Counted from the stretch's first letter, positions 23,890 through 32,422 are shown. The stretch is 37,899 bases of DNA from Micromonospora sonchi (GCF_014646235.1 NZ_BMNB01000045.1:1-37899), one strand, 5' to 3'. A program made the numbers and translations. The notes: generated from the letters alone by a model not told the origin.

Positions 23890-25179
23890 ATGCTCATCAC
23901 CGACGACTTCCTGCCCGTTCCGGTCCCGGAGTCGCTCAGCGCGACCTACCTGGTGCCGACGGCGGGGCTGCCGGCGGTCAGCGCCCGGTCGGCGGTACGC
24001 GGGCTGGCCGGCCGGCTGGCCGAGCCGGTGCACGGGCTGGCCCGGCAGATGCTGGACAGTCCGCTGATGAGCGTCGACGTCCTCCCGATCGGCGAGTTCC
24101 CCGAACTGCCGCCCGACCTGCTCACCGCGTTCGGCGCCGGGGCAGCGCAGCTGGACCGGCTGGCCGCCGCCAGCCACCTGGTGGTGGTGCAGGCCGAGTA
24201 CCGGCCGGGCTGGCCACCGGCGCACGAGTGGGCGGCCCGGGCGGTGGCCGCGGCGGTCGCCGAAACGATGGACAGCGACGTGGTCGACGTCTTCGGGTTG
24301 CAGTTCCTGGACCCGGGCGCGGCACTGCGTTCCCTGCCCAACGCGCAGGGCCGGGTCCGACTCGTCGACTGGGTCCTGGTGCCGTACTCCTCGGGCGCCG
24401 ACGGCCTCTGGTTCACCACCAAGGGGTTGCGCCGTTTCGGCCTGCTGGAGTTGCAGACCCAGGGCGTGCCGGACCACCTCACCCGCGCCTGGGGCGCGGT
24501 GATGACCGGTGCCGCCCGGCGGCTGCTGCGGGACTGGACCGACGGGTTGGCCGGCGACGAGGTGCCGGCCTTCGTGCAGTTGCCGGTGCTGGCCACGGTG
24601 ACCGGCCACGACATCGCGGTGGCGTACGGCAATCCGGAGCAGCACGGCGCGACCCCGCCGGTGCTGCTGCGGCTGGAGCTGGACCCGGCCACCGACCCGG
24701 AGGCCGACTCGTTCCTCAGCCTGCGCCCGCCCGCCGGGCATCCCGGCCCGGCCGGGCGCTACTTCGCCGCCGCCTGCGCCACCCTCTTCTCCGGGATCCA
24801 GCCCGACGTGCGCTACGCGCGCCCGGGCGATGCGATGAGCCGGGCGATCGCCACCGCCCGGGCCGGGCTCGGTGACATCCGCGCCCGGTTCCGCGGCGGG
24901 CACCTGCTGCCGGAGACCCAACTGGTGATCAAGTACGGGTTGCCGGGCGACGACGGCCCCGAGTACGTCTGGGCCGGGGTGACCTCCTGGGACTCGCCGG
25001 AGCAGATCGTCGGCGTCAGCGCCAGTGACGCCAACACCGACCCCGCCGTACGCATCGGCTCCCCCGTCGTGGTGGAGGCCACCGAGGTGGTCGACTGGGC
25101 CGTCCTCGACGCCACCGGCGTCACCGAGGGCGGCTGGACCCAGGCCGTCCTGGACGCCGGTACCCCACCCACCCCCTGA
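23890..25179 (+). CDS. 429-residue protein with C-terminal DUF2314 domain
   Basis: The first 300 residues contain ASHLVVVQAEYRPGWPPAHEW, DVVDVFGLQFLDPGA and RLVDWVLVPYSSGADGLWFT; I do not recognise them as a named domain. Residues about 320-425 resemble DUF2314: LIRARFRGG-like entry, VIKYGLPGD, YVWAGVTSW, IVGVSASDAN, and GSPVVVEATEVVDWAVLD ending EGGWTQ. The protein is cytoplasmic by appearance, with no signal or membrane segment. It starts 66 bases after cobS on the same strand and could be read from the same promoter, but nothing ties it to cobalamin. GGGGACGCC before the ATG supports the start. Confidence 0.82.
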   Translation: MLITDDFLPVPVPESLSATYLVPTAGLPAVSARSAVRGLAGRLAEPVHGLARQMLDSPLMSVDVLPIGEFPELPPDLLTAFGAGAAQLDRLAAASHLVVVQAEYRPGWPPAHEWAARAVAAAVAETMDSDVVDVFGLQFLDPGAALRSLPNAQGRVRLVDWVLVPYSSGADGLWFTTKGLRRFGLLELQTQGVPDHLTRAWGAVMTGAARRLLRDWTDGLAGDEVPAFVQLPVLATVTGHDIAVAYGNPEQHGATPPVLLRLELDPATDPEADSFLSLRPPAGHPGPAGRYFAAACATLFSGIQPDVRYARPGDAMSRAIATARAGLGDIRARFRGGHLLPETQLVIKYGLPGDDGPEYVWAGVTSWDSPEQIVGVSASDANTDPAVRIGSPVVVEATEVVDWAVLDATGVTEGGWTQAVLDAGTPPTP

Positions 25180-25192
25180 CCCTCACCCCCTC

Positions 25193-25253
25193 GTTGATCA
25201 TGAGGTTGACGGCGAAGTCGATCTCTCCAACTGCCGCCAACCTCATGATCAAC
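25193..25253. repeat. Dispersed inverted repeat, TGATCA family, copy 2
   Basis: The 21-bp arms 25193-25213 and 25233-25253 pair with one A-C mismatch. The 19-nt loop matches copy 1 in most positions. Relative to copy 1, arm position 16 changed from A-T to G-C on both sides, which keeps pairing. The element lies between the convergent DUF2314 and gcvT genes. Confidence 0.85.
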
Positions 25254-25267
25254 TGGATCAGCGGACG

Positions 25268-26392
25268 TCAGCGGACGGAGGGTTGGATGAAGGGTGGGCG
25301 GGTAAGGCGGGCGGGGGTACGGCGGGCGCGGATGTCGACGTGCAGCTCCGCGCCGTCGGGAAGGGCGGGGGTGGTGTCGATCAGCGCCAGGGCGATGCCC
25401 TGCTTCTTCGTCGGGCTGAAGGTGCCGCTGGTGATCACGCCGACCGGGGTGTCGCCGTGGAACACCGCCATGCCGGGGCGCGGGATGCCCCGGCCGACGA
25501 TCTCCAGGCCGCGCAGCGTACGCGCCGGACCGGCGGCCTTCTCCGCGAGCAGCGCGTCCCGGCCCCAGAACGCCGGCTTGTCCCAGCCCACCGCCCAGCC
25601 CACGCGGGCCTGCACCGGAGTGATCTCGAGCGACAGGTCCTGCCCGTGCAGCGGGTAGCCCATCTCGGTGCGCAGCGTGTCCCGGGCGGCCAGCCCGCAG
25701 GCCCGTGGCGCCGGCTCGGCGGCGAACAGCGCGTCCCAGACTCCGACCGCGTCGCCGGCGGGCACGACCAGTTCGTAGCCCAGCTCACCGGTGTAACCGG
25801 TGCGGCACACGGTCAACTCGACCCCGTGCAGGGTGGCCGGCGAGAAGCTCATGTACCCCAGTTCCGTGGGCAGGCCCAACGCGCCCAGCAGCTCCGCCGA
25901 CCGTGGCCCCTGCACCGCGAGGACGGCGTACGCGTCGTGCTCGTCGGTGACCGTGACCTGCGGCGGCGCGGCGGCGCACAGCCGGCGCACCACCTCGGCG
26001 CTGTTCGCGGCGTTCGGGATGAGGAAGACGTGGTCGTCGGCGTACCGGTAGGCGATCAGGTCGTCCACCACCCCGCCGGTGGCGTCGTCGCAGCAGAGGG
26101 TGTACTGCGCCCGGCCCGGCCCGATCCGGTCCAGGTCGTTGCTGAGGCAGGCGTTGACGAACCGCGCCGCACCGGGGCCGGTCACCCGAGCCTTGCCCAG
26201 GTGCGACACGTCGAACACGCCGACGTCGCTGCGCACCGCGGCGTGTTCCCGCAGCACCCCGCCGCCGGCGTACTCCAGCGGCATCTCCCAGCCGCCGAAC
26301 GGAGCGAGCTTGGCGCCGAGCGCGGCGTGCCGCCCGCTCAGCGGAGAACGACGCGGCCGGGTCGCGGCGGCATCGGTGGTCACGTCAGCCAT
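25268..26392 (-). CDS. gcvT: Aminomethyltransferase (glycine cleavage T protein)
   Basis: The 374-residue enzyme moves the aminomethyl carbon from H protein to tetrahydrofolate, releasing ammonia. It shows LAPFGGWEMPLEYAGGGVLRE, the active-site DVSHLGKARVTGPGA, GGVVDDLIAYRY, VQGPRSAELL, CRTGYTGELGYELVVP, and the C-terminal GVITSGTFSPTKKQGIALA. gcvH and gcvP are not in the window. No tandem glycine riboswitch was recognised in the 164 bases shared with the divergent aminopeptidase gene. The gcvT/aminopeptidase divergence is also seen, from memory, in the M. tuberculosis Rv2211c-Rv2213 region. Confidence 0.95.
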   Translation of the reverse strand: MADVTTDAAATRPRRSPLSGRHAALGAKLAPFGGWEMPLEYAGGGVLREHAAVRSDVGVFDVSHLGKARVTGPGAARFVNACLSNDLDRIGPGRAQYTLCCDDATGGVVDDLIAYRYADDHVFLIPNAANSAEVVRRLCAAAPPQVTVTDEHDAYAVLAVQGPRSAELLGALGLPTELGYMSFSPATLHGVELTVCRTGYTGELGYELVVPAGDAVGVWDALFAAEPAPRACGLAARDTLRTEMGYPLHGQDLSLEITPVQARVGWAVGWDKPAFWGRDALLAEKAAGPARTLRGLEIVGRGIPRPGMAVFHGDTPVGVITSGTFSPTKKQGIALALIDTTPALPDGAELHVDIRARRTPARLTRPPFIQPSVR

Positions 26393-26556
26393 GGGTGGAA
26401 CTTACCGGGGCGGGCGAGGCTGGTTAGCATCGGCGGGGCCCCACCGGATCTGCCGGCGGGCCAGCACCAACGCCCGGTGGACAAATCAACCGCCGGGGAA
26501 ACTCACCGCCGGTACGCCACGACGCGACCGGCCCGGCCCGCCCGGGAGCAACTTCC

Positions 26557-28128
26557 GTGACATCGCCCAGCACCACCCTGAGCCTGGTCGACACCGACCC
26601 CGCCGAACTCGCTGTCGACGCGGTCGTGATCGGCGTACACAGCACGACCGGCGAGTCGGACGCCACCAGCGGTCTCGCCGGCACCCTGCTGCTCGCCACC
26701 GGCGCGGAGAGCATCGCCGCCGCCTTCGACGGCAAGCTGACCGAGACGCTGGCGCTGCTCGGCGCCACCGGGGGTCCGGGCGAGGTGATCAAGTTGGCGA
26801 CCCTGGGTACGGTCACCGCCCCGGTGATCGCCGCGGTCGGCCTGGGCGCGGAGCCCAGCGGCGCGGCGCCCGCGCCGGAGACGCTGCGGCGGGCCGCGGG
26901 GGCGGCCGTACGGGCCCTGGCCGGTGCGCCCCGGGTGGCGCTCGCGCTGCCGCTGCCCGACGACGCCGACGCCGCCGACGCGCTGCGGGCGGTCGCCGAG
27001 GGGGCGCTGCTGGGCGGTTACCGCTTCGCCGGATACAAGACCCGGCCCCAGCCGAGCCGACGCGAGCCGGTGACCGAGGTGCTGGTCGCCGTGCCGGATG
27101 CCACCGACGCCGGGGCGCAGGCCGAGATCTCCCGGGCGCAGACCGTGGCCGCCGCGGTGCGGCGCACCCGGGACTGGGTCAACATCGCCCCGAACGAGCT
27201 GCGCCCGCCGGCCTTCGCCGACGCGGTCGCCGAGGCGGCCCGGGCCGCGGGGCTCGGCGTCGAGGTGCTCGACGAGGTCGCGCTGCGTGAGGGCGGCTAC
27301 GGCGGCATCATCGCGGTCGGGCAGGGCTCGGAGGCCCCGCCCCGGATGGTGAAGCTGACCTGGACGCCCGACGGTGGCGGCACCGGTAAGCGGGTGGCGC
27401 TGGTCGGCAAGGGCATCACCTTCGACACCGGCGGTGTCTCGATCAAGCCGGCGCAGGGCATGTGGGAGATGAAGTCCGACATGGCCGGTGCGGCGGCGGT
27501 GGCCGCCACCATGCTGGCGGTGGCCGAGCTGAAGCCGGCGGTGACGGTGACCGCGTACGTGCCGATGGCGGAGAACATGCCGTCGGGCAGCTCGTACCGA
27601 CCGGGCGACGTGATCACCATGTACAACGGCAAGAAGGTCGAGGTGCTCAACACCGACGCCGAGGGCCGGATGATCCTCGCCGACGCGATGGCCCGGGCCT
27701 GCGAGGACGGGTGTGACTACCTGATCGAGACCTCCACCCTCACCGGCGGGCAGGTGGTCGCTCTCGGCAAGCGGGTCTCCGGGGTGATGGGTGCCGCCGA
27801 GCTGTGCGAGCGGGTCCACCAGGCCGGCGACGCGGTCGGCGAGCCGGCCTGGCCGATGCCGATGCCGGACGACGTACGCAAGGGCATGGACTCCGAGGTC
27901 GCCGACATCTCCCAGGTCAACGCCGGCATGGACCGGGCCGGTCACATGCTCCAGGGCGGGGTTTTCCTGCGCGAGTTCGTCACCGACGACGTCGCCTGGG
28001 CGCACATCGACATCGCCGGCCCGTCGTACCACTCGGGCGAGGCGACCGGCTACTGGACCAAGGGCGGCACCGGCGTACCGGTCCGCACCCTGCTGCACCT
28101 GATCGACGACATCGCCACCAACGGCTGA
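26557..28128 (+). CDS. pepA: Leucyl aminopeptidase (M17 family)
   Basis: The 523-residue cytosolic peptidase removes N-terminal residues with two metal ions. The catalytic half begins near residue 200 with RDWVNIAPNELRPPAFAD. It contains VGKGITFDTGGVSIKP (Lys285), WEMKSDMAGAAAVAATM and the M17 signature NTDAEGRMILADAM (Asn365 onward), then ETSTLTGGQVVALG and WPMPMPDDVRKGMDSEVADI. The N-terminal 170 residues form the usual macro-like domain of the hexamer. The GTG start at 26557 follows GGAGC by seven bases. The gene ends four bases before a GGGCCC hairpin. The symbol pepB is used for the mycobacterial counterpart. Confidence 0.95.
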   Translation: MTSPSTTLSLVDTDPAELAVDAVVIGVHSTTGESDATSGLAGTLLLATGAESIAAAFDGKLTETLALLGATGGPGEVIKLATLGTVTAPVIAAVGLGAEPSGAAPAPETLRRAAGAAVRALAGAPRVALALPLPDDADAADALRAVAEGALLGGYRFAGYKTRPQPSRREPVTEVLVAVPDATDAGAQAEISRAQTVAAAVRRTRDWVNIAPNELRPPAFADAVAEAARAAGLGVEVLDEVALREGGYGGIIAVGQGSEAPPRMVKLTWTPDGGGTGKRVALVGKGITFDTGGVSIKPAQGMWEMKSDMAGAAAVAATMLAVAELKPAVTVTAYVPMAENMPSGSSYRPGDVITMYNGKKVEVLNTDAEGRMILADAMARACEDGCDYLIETSTLTGGQVVALGKRVSGVMGAAELCERVHQAGDAVGEPAWPMPMPDDVRKGMDSEVADISQVNAGMDRAGHMLQGGVFLREFVTDDVAWAHIDIAGPSYHSGEATGYWTKGGTGVPVRTLLHLIDDIATNG

Positions 28129-28131
28129 GGT

Positions 28132-28185
28132 GTAAGGAAGGGCCCCTTGTTAACGCCTGGCGTTGTACAAGGGGCCCTTCTTAAC
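28132..28185. repeat. GGGCCC hairpin element, copy C (most complete)
   Basis: This copy shows the full design: AAGGGCCCCTTGT (28138-28150) pairs with ACAAGGGGCCCTT (28167-28179), and inside it AACGCC (28152-28157) pairs with GGCGTT (28159-28164). TTAAC flanks both halves. It lies between pepA and the convergent 109-residue gene and is well placed to stop transcription in both directions. Confidence 0.9.
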
Positions 28186-28211
28186 ACTCGGTCAGGGGGC
28201 GCGCCCGTCGG

Positions 28212-28541
28212 TCAGTACAGCTCGGGGCGGCGCTTGCGGCGCTCGTTGTAGTCGCGCATGCGCTGCGGATAGCCCATCAGCGCCACGTCGTAGACCGGAA
28301 TGCTCAGCCGGTACGCGAAGCGCCGCGCGCCGTCCGGCCCGTCGATGCGACGCCGGGTCCATTCCCCGTCGTCGGCGATCAGGATGACGGTGGTCTCGGT
28401 GACGGTGGTCCGGGGCTCGATGTACGCCTCGACCCCCTTGCGGCTGCGGACAAAATTCTCAAGATGCTCCACGTCGGCGCGATTGACCGTACGGTCGGCG
28501 TCAGCCGTGCGTGCCCGCTTGCGTCGCCGGAACAGTCCCAC
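28212..28541 (-). CDS. Conserved actinobacterial protein of unknown function (109 residues)
   Basis: The protein starts with a basic segment (GLFRRRKRARTADADRTV), then NRADVEHLENFVRSRKGVEA, the beta-rich YIEPRTTVTETTVILIADDG, and the C-terminal IPVYDVALMGYPQRMRDYNE. Similar proteins lie beside lpd in other actinobacteria, from memory, and are sometimes annotated loosely as oxidoreductases, which the sequence does not support. The start is placed at GTG 28541 because GGGGAG lies eight bases upstream and the basic segment then begins the protein; ATG at 28568 would add nine residues. The gene is divergent from lpdA. Confidence 0.8.
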   Translation of the reverse strand: MGLFRRRKRARTADADRTVNRADVEHLENFVRSRKGVEAYIEPRTTVTETTVILIADDGEWTRRRIDGPDGARRFAYRLSIPVYDVALMGYPQRMRDYNERRKRRPELY

Positions 28542-28720
28542 TGAGCCGTCTCCCCACCCGTTGGTCATCGAAGGCAGCGAACCCTTTCCAACCTTCCCGT
28601 ACGGTCGTCCGAACGCAAGGACGGACTCGGTGTGCGGTCAAGGTCGAAAAGGATTCGGTGCCAAGAGTACGTGGCGACAACGTGTCATTGGGCACCTCGG
28701 TACGCGGGTTCGACACGGTG

Positions 28721-28749
28721 GTGACAAGATGGCCGAGGTGGGGTGTATC
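28721..28749 (+). promoter_or_regulatory. Possible lpdA promoter
   Basis: GTGACA (28721-28726) and TGTATC (28744-28749) are 17 bases apart and lie 53 bases before the lpdA start codon. The hexamers match sigma-70-type consensus only in part. This is inference from spacing and position. Confidence 0.3.
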
Positions 28750-28801
28750 CCTGTTACCCCGCCGTGACCCCCGATGCAGCGAAGCGACCTGGGAGTTGGA
28801 C

Positions 28802-30193
28802 GTGAGCGAGCCGAACGACGCAACCTTCGACATCGTCATCCTCGGAGGTGGTAGCGGCGGCTACGCGACCGCCCTGCGCGCCGTCCAGCTGGGCCTGACC
28901 GTCGCGCTGGTCGAGAAGAGCAAGCTCGGCGGCACCTGCCTGCACAACGGCTGCATCCCGACCAAGGCGCTGCTGCACGCCGCCGAGGTCGCCGACCAGA
29001 CCCGGGATGCGGCGCAGTTCGGCGTCAAGGCCGAGCTGGTGGGCATCGACATCGCGGCGGTCAACTCGTACAAGGACGGCGTGGTCTCCCGGCTCTACAA
29101 GGGCCTCCAGGGCATGCTCAAGAGCAACAAGTCGATCACCATCATCGAGGGGCACGGCCGGCTGGTCGCGCCGAACGCGGTCGAGGTGGACGGCAAGCGG
29201 TACACCGGGCGCAACGTCGTGCTGGCCTCCGGGTCGTACGCCAAGAGCCTGCCCGGCCTGGAGGTCGACGGCGAGCGGGTGATCACCAGCGACCACGCCC
29301 TGGTCCTGGACCGGGTCCCCAGCTCGGCGATCGTGCTCGGCGGCGGCGTGATCGGCGTCGAGTTCGCCAGCGTGTGGAAGTCCTTCGGGGTGGACGTGAC
29401 GATCATCGAGGCGCTGCCCCGGCTGGTCGCCGCCGAGGACGAGGAGTCCTCGAAGGCGCTGGAGCGCGCGTTCCGCAAGCGGAAGATCAACTTCAAGGTC
29501 GGCAAGCCGTTCGAGCAGGTCGAGAAGACCGACAGCGGGGTCAAGGTGACCATCGCCGGCGGCGAGACCGTCGAGGCCGAGGTGCTGCTGGTCGCGGTCG
29601 GCCGGGGCCCGAACACCGCCGATCTCGGGTACGAGCAGCAGGGCGTCAAGATGGACCGCGGCTACGTGCTGACCGACGAGCGGCTGCGCACCAGCGTGCC
29701 CAACGTCTACGCGGTCGGCGACATCGTGCCCGGCCTCCAGCTCGCCCACCGCGGCTTCCAGCAGGGCATCTTCGTCGCCGAGGAGATCGCCGGCCAGAAC
29801 CCGGCGGTGATCGACGAGGCGGGCATCCCGCGCGTCACCTACTGCGACCCCGAGCTGGCCTCGGTCGGCCTCACCGAGGCGAAGGCCAAGGAGCAGTACG
29901 GTGCCGACAAGGTCAAGACCTACAACTACAACCTCGGCGGCAACGGCAAGAGCCAGATCCTCAAGACGGCCGGCTTCGTGAAGCTGGTCCGGGTGGACGA
30001 CGGACCGGTGGTCGGCGTGCACATGGTCGGCGCCCGGGTCGGCGAGCTGGTCGGCGAGGCGCAGCTGATCTACAACTGGGAGGCGTACCCGGGCGAGGTG
30101 GCACAGCTCGTGCACGCCCACCCGACGCAGAACGAGGCCCTGGGCGAGGCACACCTGGCCCTCGCCGGCAAGCCGCTGCACGCGCACGGCTGA
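28802..30193 (+). CDS. lpdA: Dihydrolipoyl dehydrogenase (E3)
   Basis: The 463-residue flavoenzyme reoxidises lipoamide in 2-oxoacid dehydrogenases and the glycine cleavage system. It has FAD motif VILGGGSGGYATALRA (residues 12-27), redox disulfide Cys46-Cys51 in GGTCLHNGCIPTK, NAD motif IVLGGGVIGVEFASVW, the second FAD motif NVYAVGDIVPGLQLAHRG, and the catalytic His440-Glu445 pair in HAHPTQNEA. GTG 28802 is the start because GGGAG lies six bases before it and the flavin motif follows at the usual distance; a longer open frame upstream has no homology. The E2 gene follows after 72 bases, and gcvT, another possible client, is nearby. Confidence 0.95.
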   Translation: MSEPNDATFDIVILGGGSGGYATALRAVQLGLTVALVEKSKLGGTCLHNGCIPTKALLHAAEVADQTRDAAQFGVKAELVGIDIAAVNSYKDGVVSRLYKGLQGMLKSNKSITIIEGHGRLVAPNAVEVDGKRYTGRNVVLASGSYAKSLPGLEVDGERVITSDHALVLDRVPSSAIVLGGGVIGVEFASVWKSFGVDVTIIEALPRLVAAEDEESSKALERAFRKRKINFKVGKPFEQVEKTDSGVKVTIAGGETVEAEVLLVAVGRGPNTADLGYEQQGVKMDRGYVLTDERLRTSVPNVYAVGDIVPGLQLAHRGFQQGIFVAEEIAGQNPAVIDEAGIPRVTYCDPELASVGLTEAKAKEQYGADKVKTYNYNLGGNGKSQILKTAGFVKLVRVDDGPVVGVHMVGARVGELVGEAQLIYNWEAYPGEVAQLVHAHPTQNEALGEAHLALAGKPLHAHG

Positions 30194-30265
30194 CCACGAC
30201 GTATCCGCGGCGTCCGGCGACGGGCGATGATCCTCCCACCAGGGAAACGAAGGAGTCTGGAGAAC

Positions 30266-32074
30266 ATGCCGGTATCGGTCACCATGCCCCGGCTCGGCGA
30301 GAGCGTCACCGAGGGCACCGTCACGCGCTGGCTCAAGCAGGAGGGTGACACCGTCGAGGTCGACGAGCCGCTGCTCGAGGTGTCCACGGACAAGGTCGAC
30401 ACCGAGATCCCGTCCCCCGCAGCCGGCGTGCTGACCCGGATCGTGGTGGGCGAGGACGAGACGGCCGAGGTCGGCAGCGAGCTGGCGGTGATCTCCGGCG
30501 AGGGCGAATCCGCCGGTGGTGCGGGCGCTGCGCAGCAGCAGGAGGCCCCCGCCGAGCAGGCCGCCGAGGCGGCCGAGGAGCCGCAGGCCGAGGCGGAGCA
30601 GCCGGCCGTCCAGGAGCCGGCCGAGCAGCCGGCCCAGGCCGCCCCGGCACCGTCGGGCGAGGGCACCCCGGTGCAGCTTCCGGCGCTCGGCGAGAGCGTC
30701 ACCGAGGGTACGGTCACCCGCTGGCTCAAGCAGGTCGGCGACACCGTCGAGGTGGACGAGCCGCTGCTGGAGATCTCCACCGACAAGGTCGACACCGAGA
30801 TCCCCTCGCCGGTCGCCGGCACACTCCTGGAGATCAAGGTCGCCGAGGACGAGACCGCCGACGTCGGCGCCACCCTGGCCGTGATCGGTGCCGCCGGGGC
30901 CGCCCCGGCCCCGGCCCCGGCCCCGGCACAGCCGCAGGCGGAGGCCAAGCCCGAGCCGCAGGCCAAGCCCGAGCCGACGCCCGAGCCGCAGGTGGCCGAG
31001 CCGACGCCGGGCCTGTCGTACAACGAGCCGGCCGCGGAGGCCGAGACCGCGCGGGAGCCGGCCAAGGCCGAGCGGGCCGCGACGCCGCCGGCCCCGACGC
31101 CGCAGCGCGCCGCCGCCCCGAGCCGCAACGGCGAGGTCGCCGGGTACGTGACCCCGCTGGTCCGCAAGCTGGCCGCTGAGCACGGCGTGGACCTGGCCTC
31201 GCTCAACGGCACCGGTGTCGGCGGCCGGATCCGCAAGCAGGACGTGTTGGACGCGGCGGAGAAGGCCCGCGCTGCCAAGGCCGCACCGGCGCCGGCCCAG
31301 CCGGCCGCGGCCGCACCGGCCCAGCCGGCCGTCAAGCCGCAGCCGAGCGCCAAGCGCGGCACCACCGAGAAGCTGCCCCGGATCCGCGCCGCCATCGCCA
31401 AGCGGATGCACCAGTCGCTACAGGAGACGGCACAGCTCACCACGGTGGTCGAGGTGGACGTCACCAGGGTCGCCAAGCTGCGGGCGCGGGCCAAGGATTC
31501 GTTCCAGCAGCGGCACGGCGTCAAGCTGTCGTTCCTGCCGTTCTTCGCCGTCGCGGCCATCGAGGCCCTTCAGACGTATCCGATCGTCCAGGCCCGGATG
31601 GACCTCGACGCCGGCACGATCACCTACCCGGACGCCGAGAACCTCGGCATCGCGGTGGACACCGAGCGCGGGCTGCTGGTGCCGGTCATCCACAACGCCG
31701 GCGACCTGAACCTGGCCGGGATCGCCAAGCGGGTCGCCGACCTCGCGGAACGCACCCGGACCAACAAGATCAGCCCGGACGAGATCGCCGGCGCGACCTT
31801 CACGCTGACCAACACCGGCAGCCGTGGTGCGCTGTTCGACACCCCGATCGTGCCGTCGCCGCAGTCGGCGATGCTCGGCACGGGCGCGGTGGTCAAGCGC
31901 CCGGTCGTGGTCAACGATCCGGAACTGGGCGAGGTGATCGCCGTACGCCAGATGGTCTACCTGGCCATGTCGTACGACCACCGGCTGATCGACGGCGCCG
32001 ACGCCGCCCGCTTCCTGGCCGCGGTCAAGGAGCGGCTGGAGGCCGGCAACTTCGAGGCCGACCTGGGCCTCTAA
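30266..32074 (+). CDS. sucB: 2-oxoacid dehydrogenase E2 (dihydrolipoamide acyltransferase), two lipoyl domains
   Basis: The 602-residue protein is the acyltransferase core of a 2-oxoacid dehydrogenase. Two lipoyl domains are present at about residues 2-76 and 133-207, with lipoyl-lysines Lys43 and Lys174 in STDKVDTEIPSP. They are joined by Ala/Pro/Glu-rich linkers. The E3/E1-binding domain lies at about 294-328 (YVTPLVRKLAAEHGVDL, NGTGVGGRIRKQDVL). The catalytic domain begins at about 370 and ends with SYDHRLIDGADAARF (His572). In M. tuberculosis the counterpart DlaT serves pyruvate dehydrogenase, so dlaT is an equally fair symbol; sequence alone does not settle succinyl versus acetyl. AAGGAG precedes the ATG. 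It is likely co-transcribed with lpdA. Confidence 0.93.
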   Translation: MPVSVTMPRLGESVTEGTVTRWLKQEGDTVEVDEPLLEVSTDKVDTEIPSPAAGVLTRIVVGEDETAEVGSELAVISGEGESAGGAGAAQQQEAPAEQAAEAAEEPQAEAEQPAVQEPAEQPAQAAPAPSGEGTPVQLPALGESVTEGTVTRWLKQVGDTVEVDEPLLEISTDKVDTEIPSPVAGTLLEIKVAEDETADVGATLAVIGAAGAAPAPAPAPAQPQAEAKPEPQAKPEPTPEPQVAEPTPGLSYNEPAAEAETAREPAKAERAATPPAPTPQRAAAPSRNGEVAGYVTPLVRKLAAEHGVDLASLNGTGVGGRIRKQDVLDAAEKARAAKAAPAPAQPAAAAPAQPAVKPQPSAKRGTTEKLPRIRAAIAKRMHQSLQETAQLTTVVEVDVTRVAKLRARAKDSFQQRHGVKLSFLPFFAVAAIEALQTYPIVQARMDLDAGTITYPDAENLGIAVDTERGLLVPVIHNAGDLNLAGIAKRVADLAERTRTNKISPDEIAGATFTLTNTGSRGALFDTPIVPSPQSAMLGTGAVVKRPVVVNDPELGEVIAVRQMVYLAMSYDHRLIDGADAARFLAAVKERLEAGNFEADLGL

Positions 32075-32099
32075 CCCAACCCACCCCACCCCACCCGAC

Positions 32100-32135
32100 G
32101 TGAGGGGGCGCCCCGTAACCGGGGCGCCCCCTCAC
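32100..32135 (+). terminator. Perfect 16-bp hairpin after sucB
   Basis: GTGAGGGGGCGCCCCG (32100-32115) and CGGGGCGCCCCCTCAC (32120-32135) are perfectly complementary with loop TAAC. The hairpin begins 26 bases after the sucB stop. It closes the conserved block; accessory DNA follows. Confidence 0.85.
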
Positions 32136-32154
32136 GCCATCCCCCTCACGCCCC

Positions 32155-32200
32155 CGCCCCGGCCCGCCCCGGCCCGCCCCGGCCCGCCCCGGCCCGCCCC
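32155..32200. repeat. 10-bp tandem repeat GGCCCGCCCC
   Basis: Four exact units of GGCCCGCCCC (32161-32200) follow a partial unit. The tract contains no A or T. It is part of the 348-base gene-free stretch between sucB and the LtrA-like gene, which also holds the hairpin at 32100, the inverted repeat at 32208 and about 145 bases with no recognised feature. Confidence 0.9.
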
Positions 32201-32207
32201 ACCCCGG

Positions 32208-32277
32208 CGATCTTGCACTTTTGGTCGTTGAATTGCCCAGGTATGCGGCTTTCGACCCGACGGAAAGTGCAAGATCG
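32208..32277. repeat. Inverted repeat CGATCTTGCACTTT with 42-nt centre
   Basis: The arms 32208-32221 and 32264-32277 are perfect 14-bp inverted copies. The centre (AATTGCCCAGGTATGCGG and flanks) is the most AT-rich part of this gap. Similar elements occur between genes in Micromonospora, from memory. It resembles the ends of a small non-autonomous element, but no target duplication was recognised. Confidence 0.75.
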
Positions 32278-32422
32278 CGGCCTCCTCGGCACGTCTCGGC
32301 GCATGAAGGGCCACCTGCTCGGGGGTGGGTGGGCGGCACGGTGGGGGTTGAGCTGCGGGCTGGCGCTTGGGCGGTGCGGCGAAACAGGTCCGATGCCCGG
32401 TCGGCCTTGACAAACTCAGGCG

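Noticed and set aside
26393..26556. Glycine riboswitch in the gcvT/pepA intergenic region
   Set aside because: No paired conserved aptamer cores were visible, and the region reads mainly as a divergent promoter.
15..28185. CRISPR array made of the dispersed hairpins
   Set aside because: The copies are kilobases apart, palindromic along their whole length and not separated by spacers.
28511..28801. N-terminal extension of lpdA by 97 codons
   Set aside because: The extra sequence has no homology and the start at 28802 has a Shine-Dalgarno and the normal distance to the FAD motif.
32213..32410. 65-residue ORF over the CGATCTTGCACTTT repeat
   Set aside because: It starts inside the inverted repeat and has no family resemblance; it is an open frame through repeat DNA.
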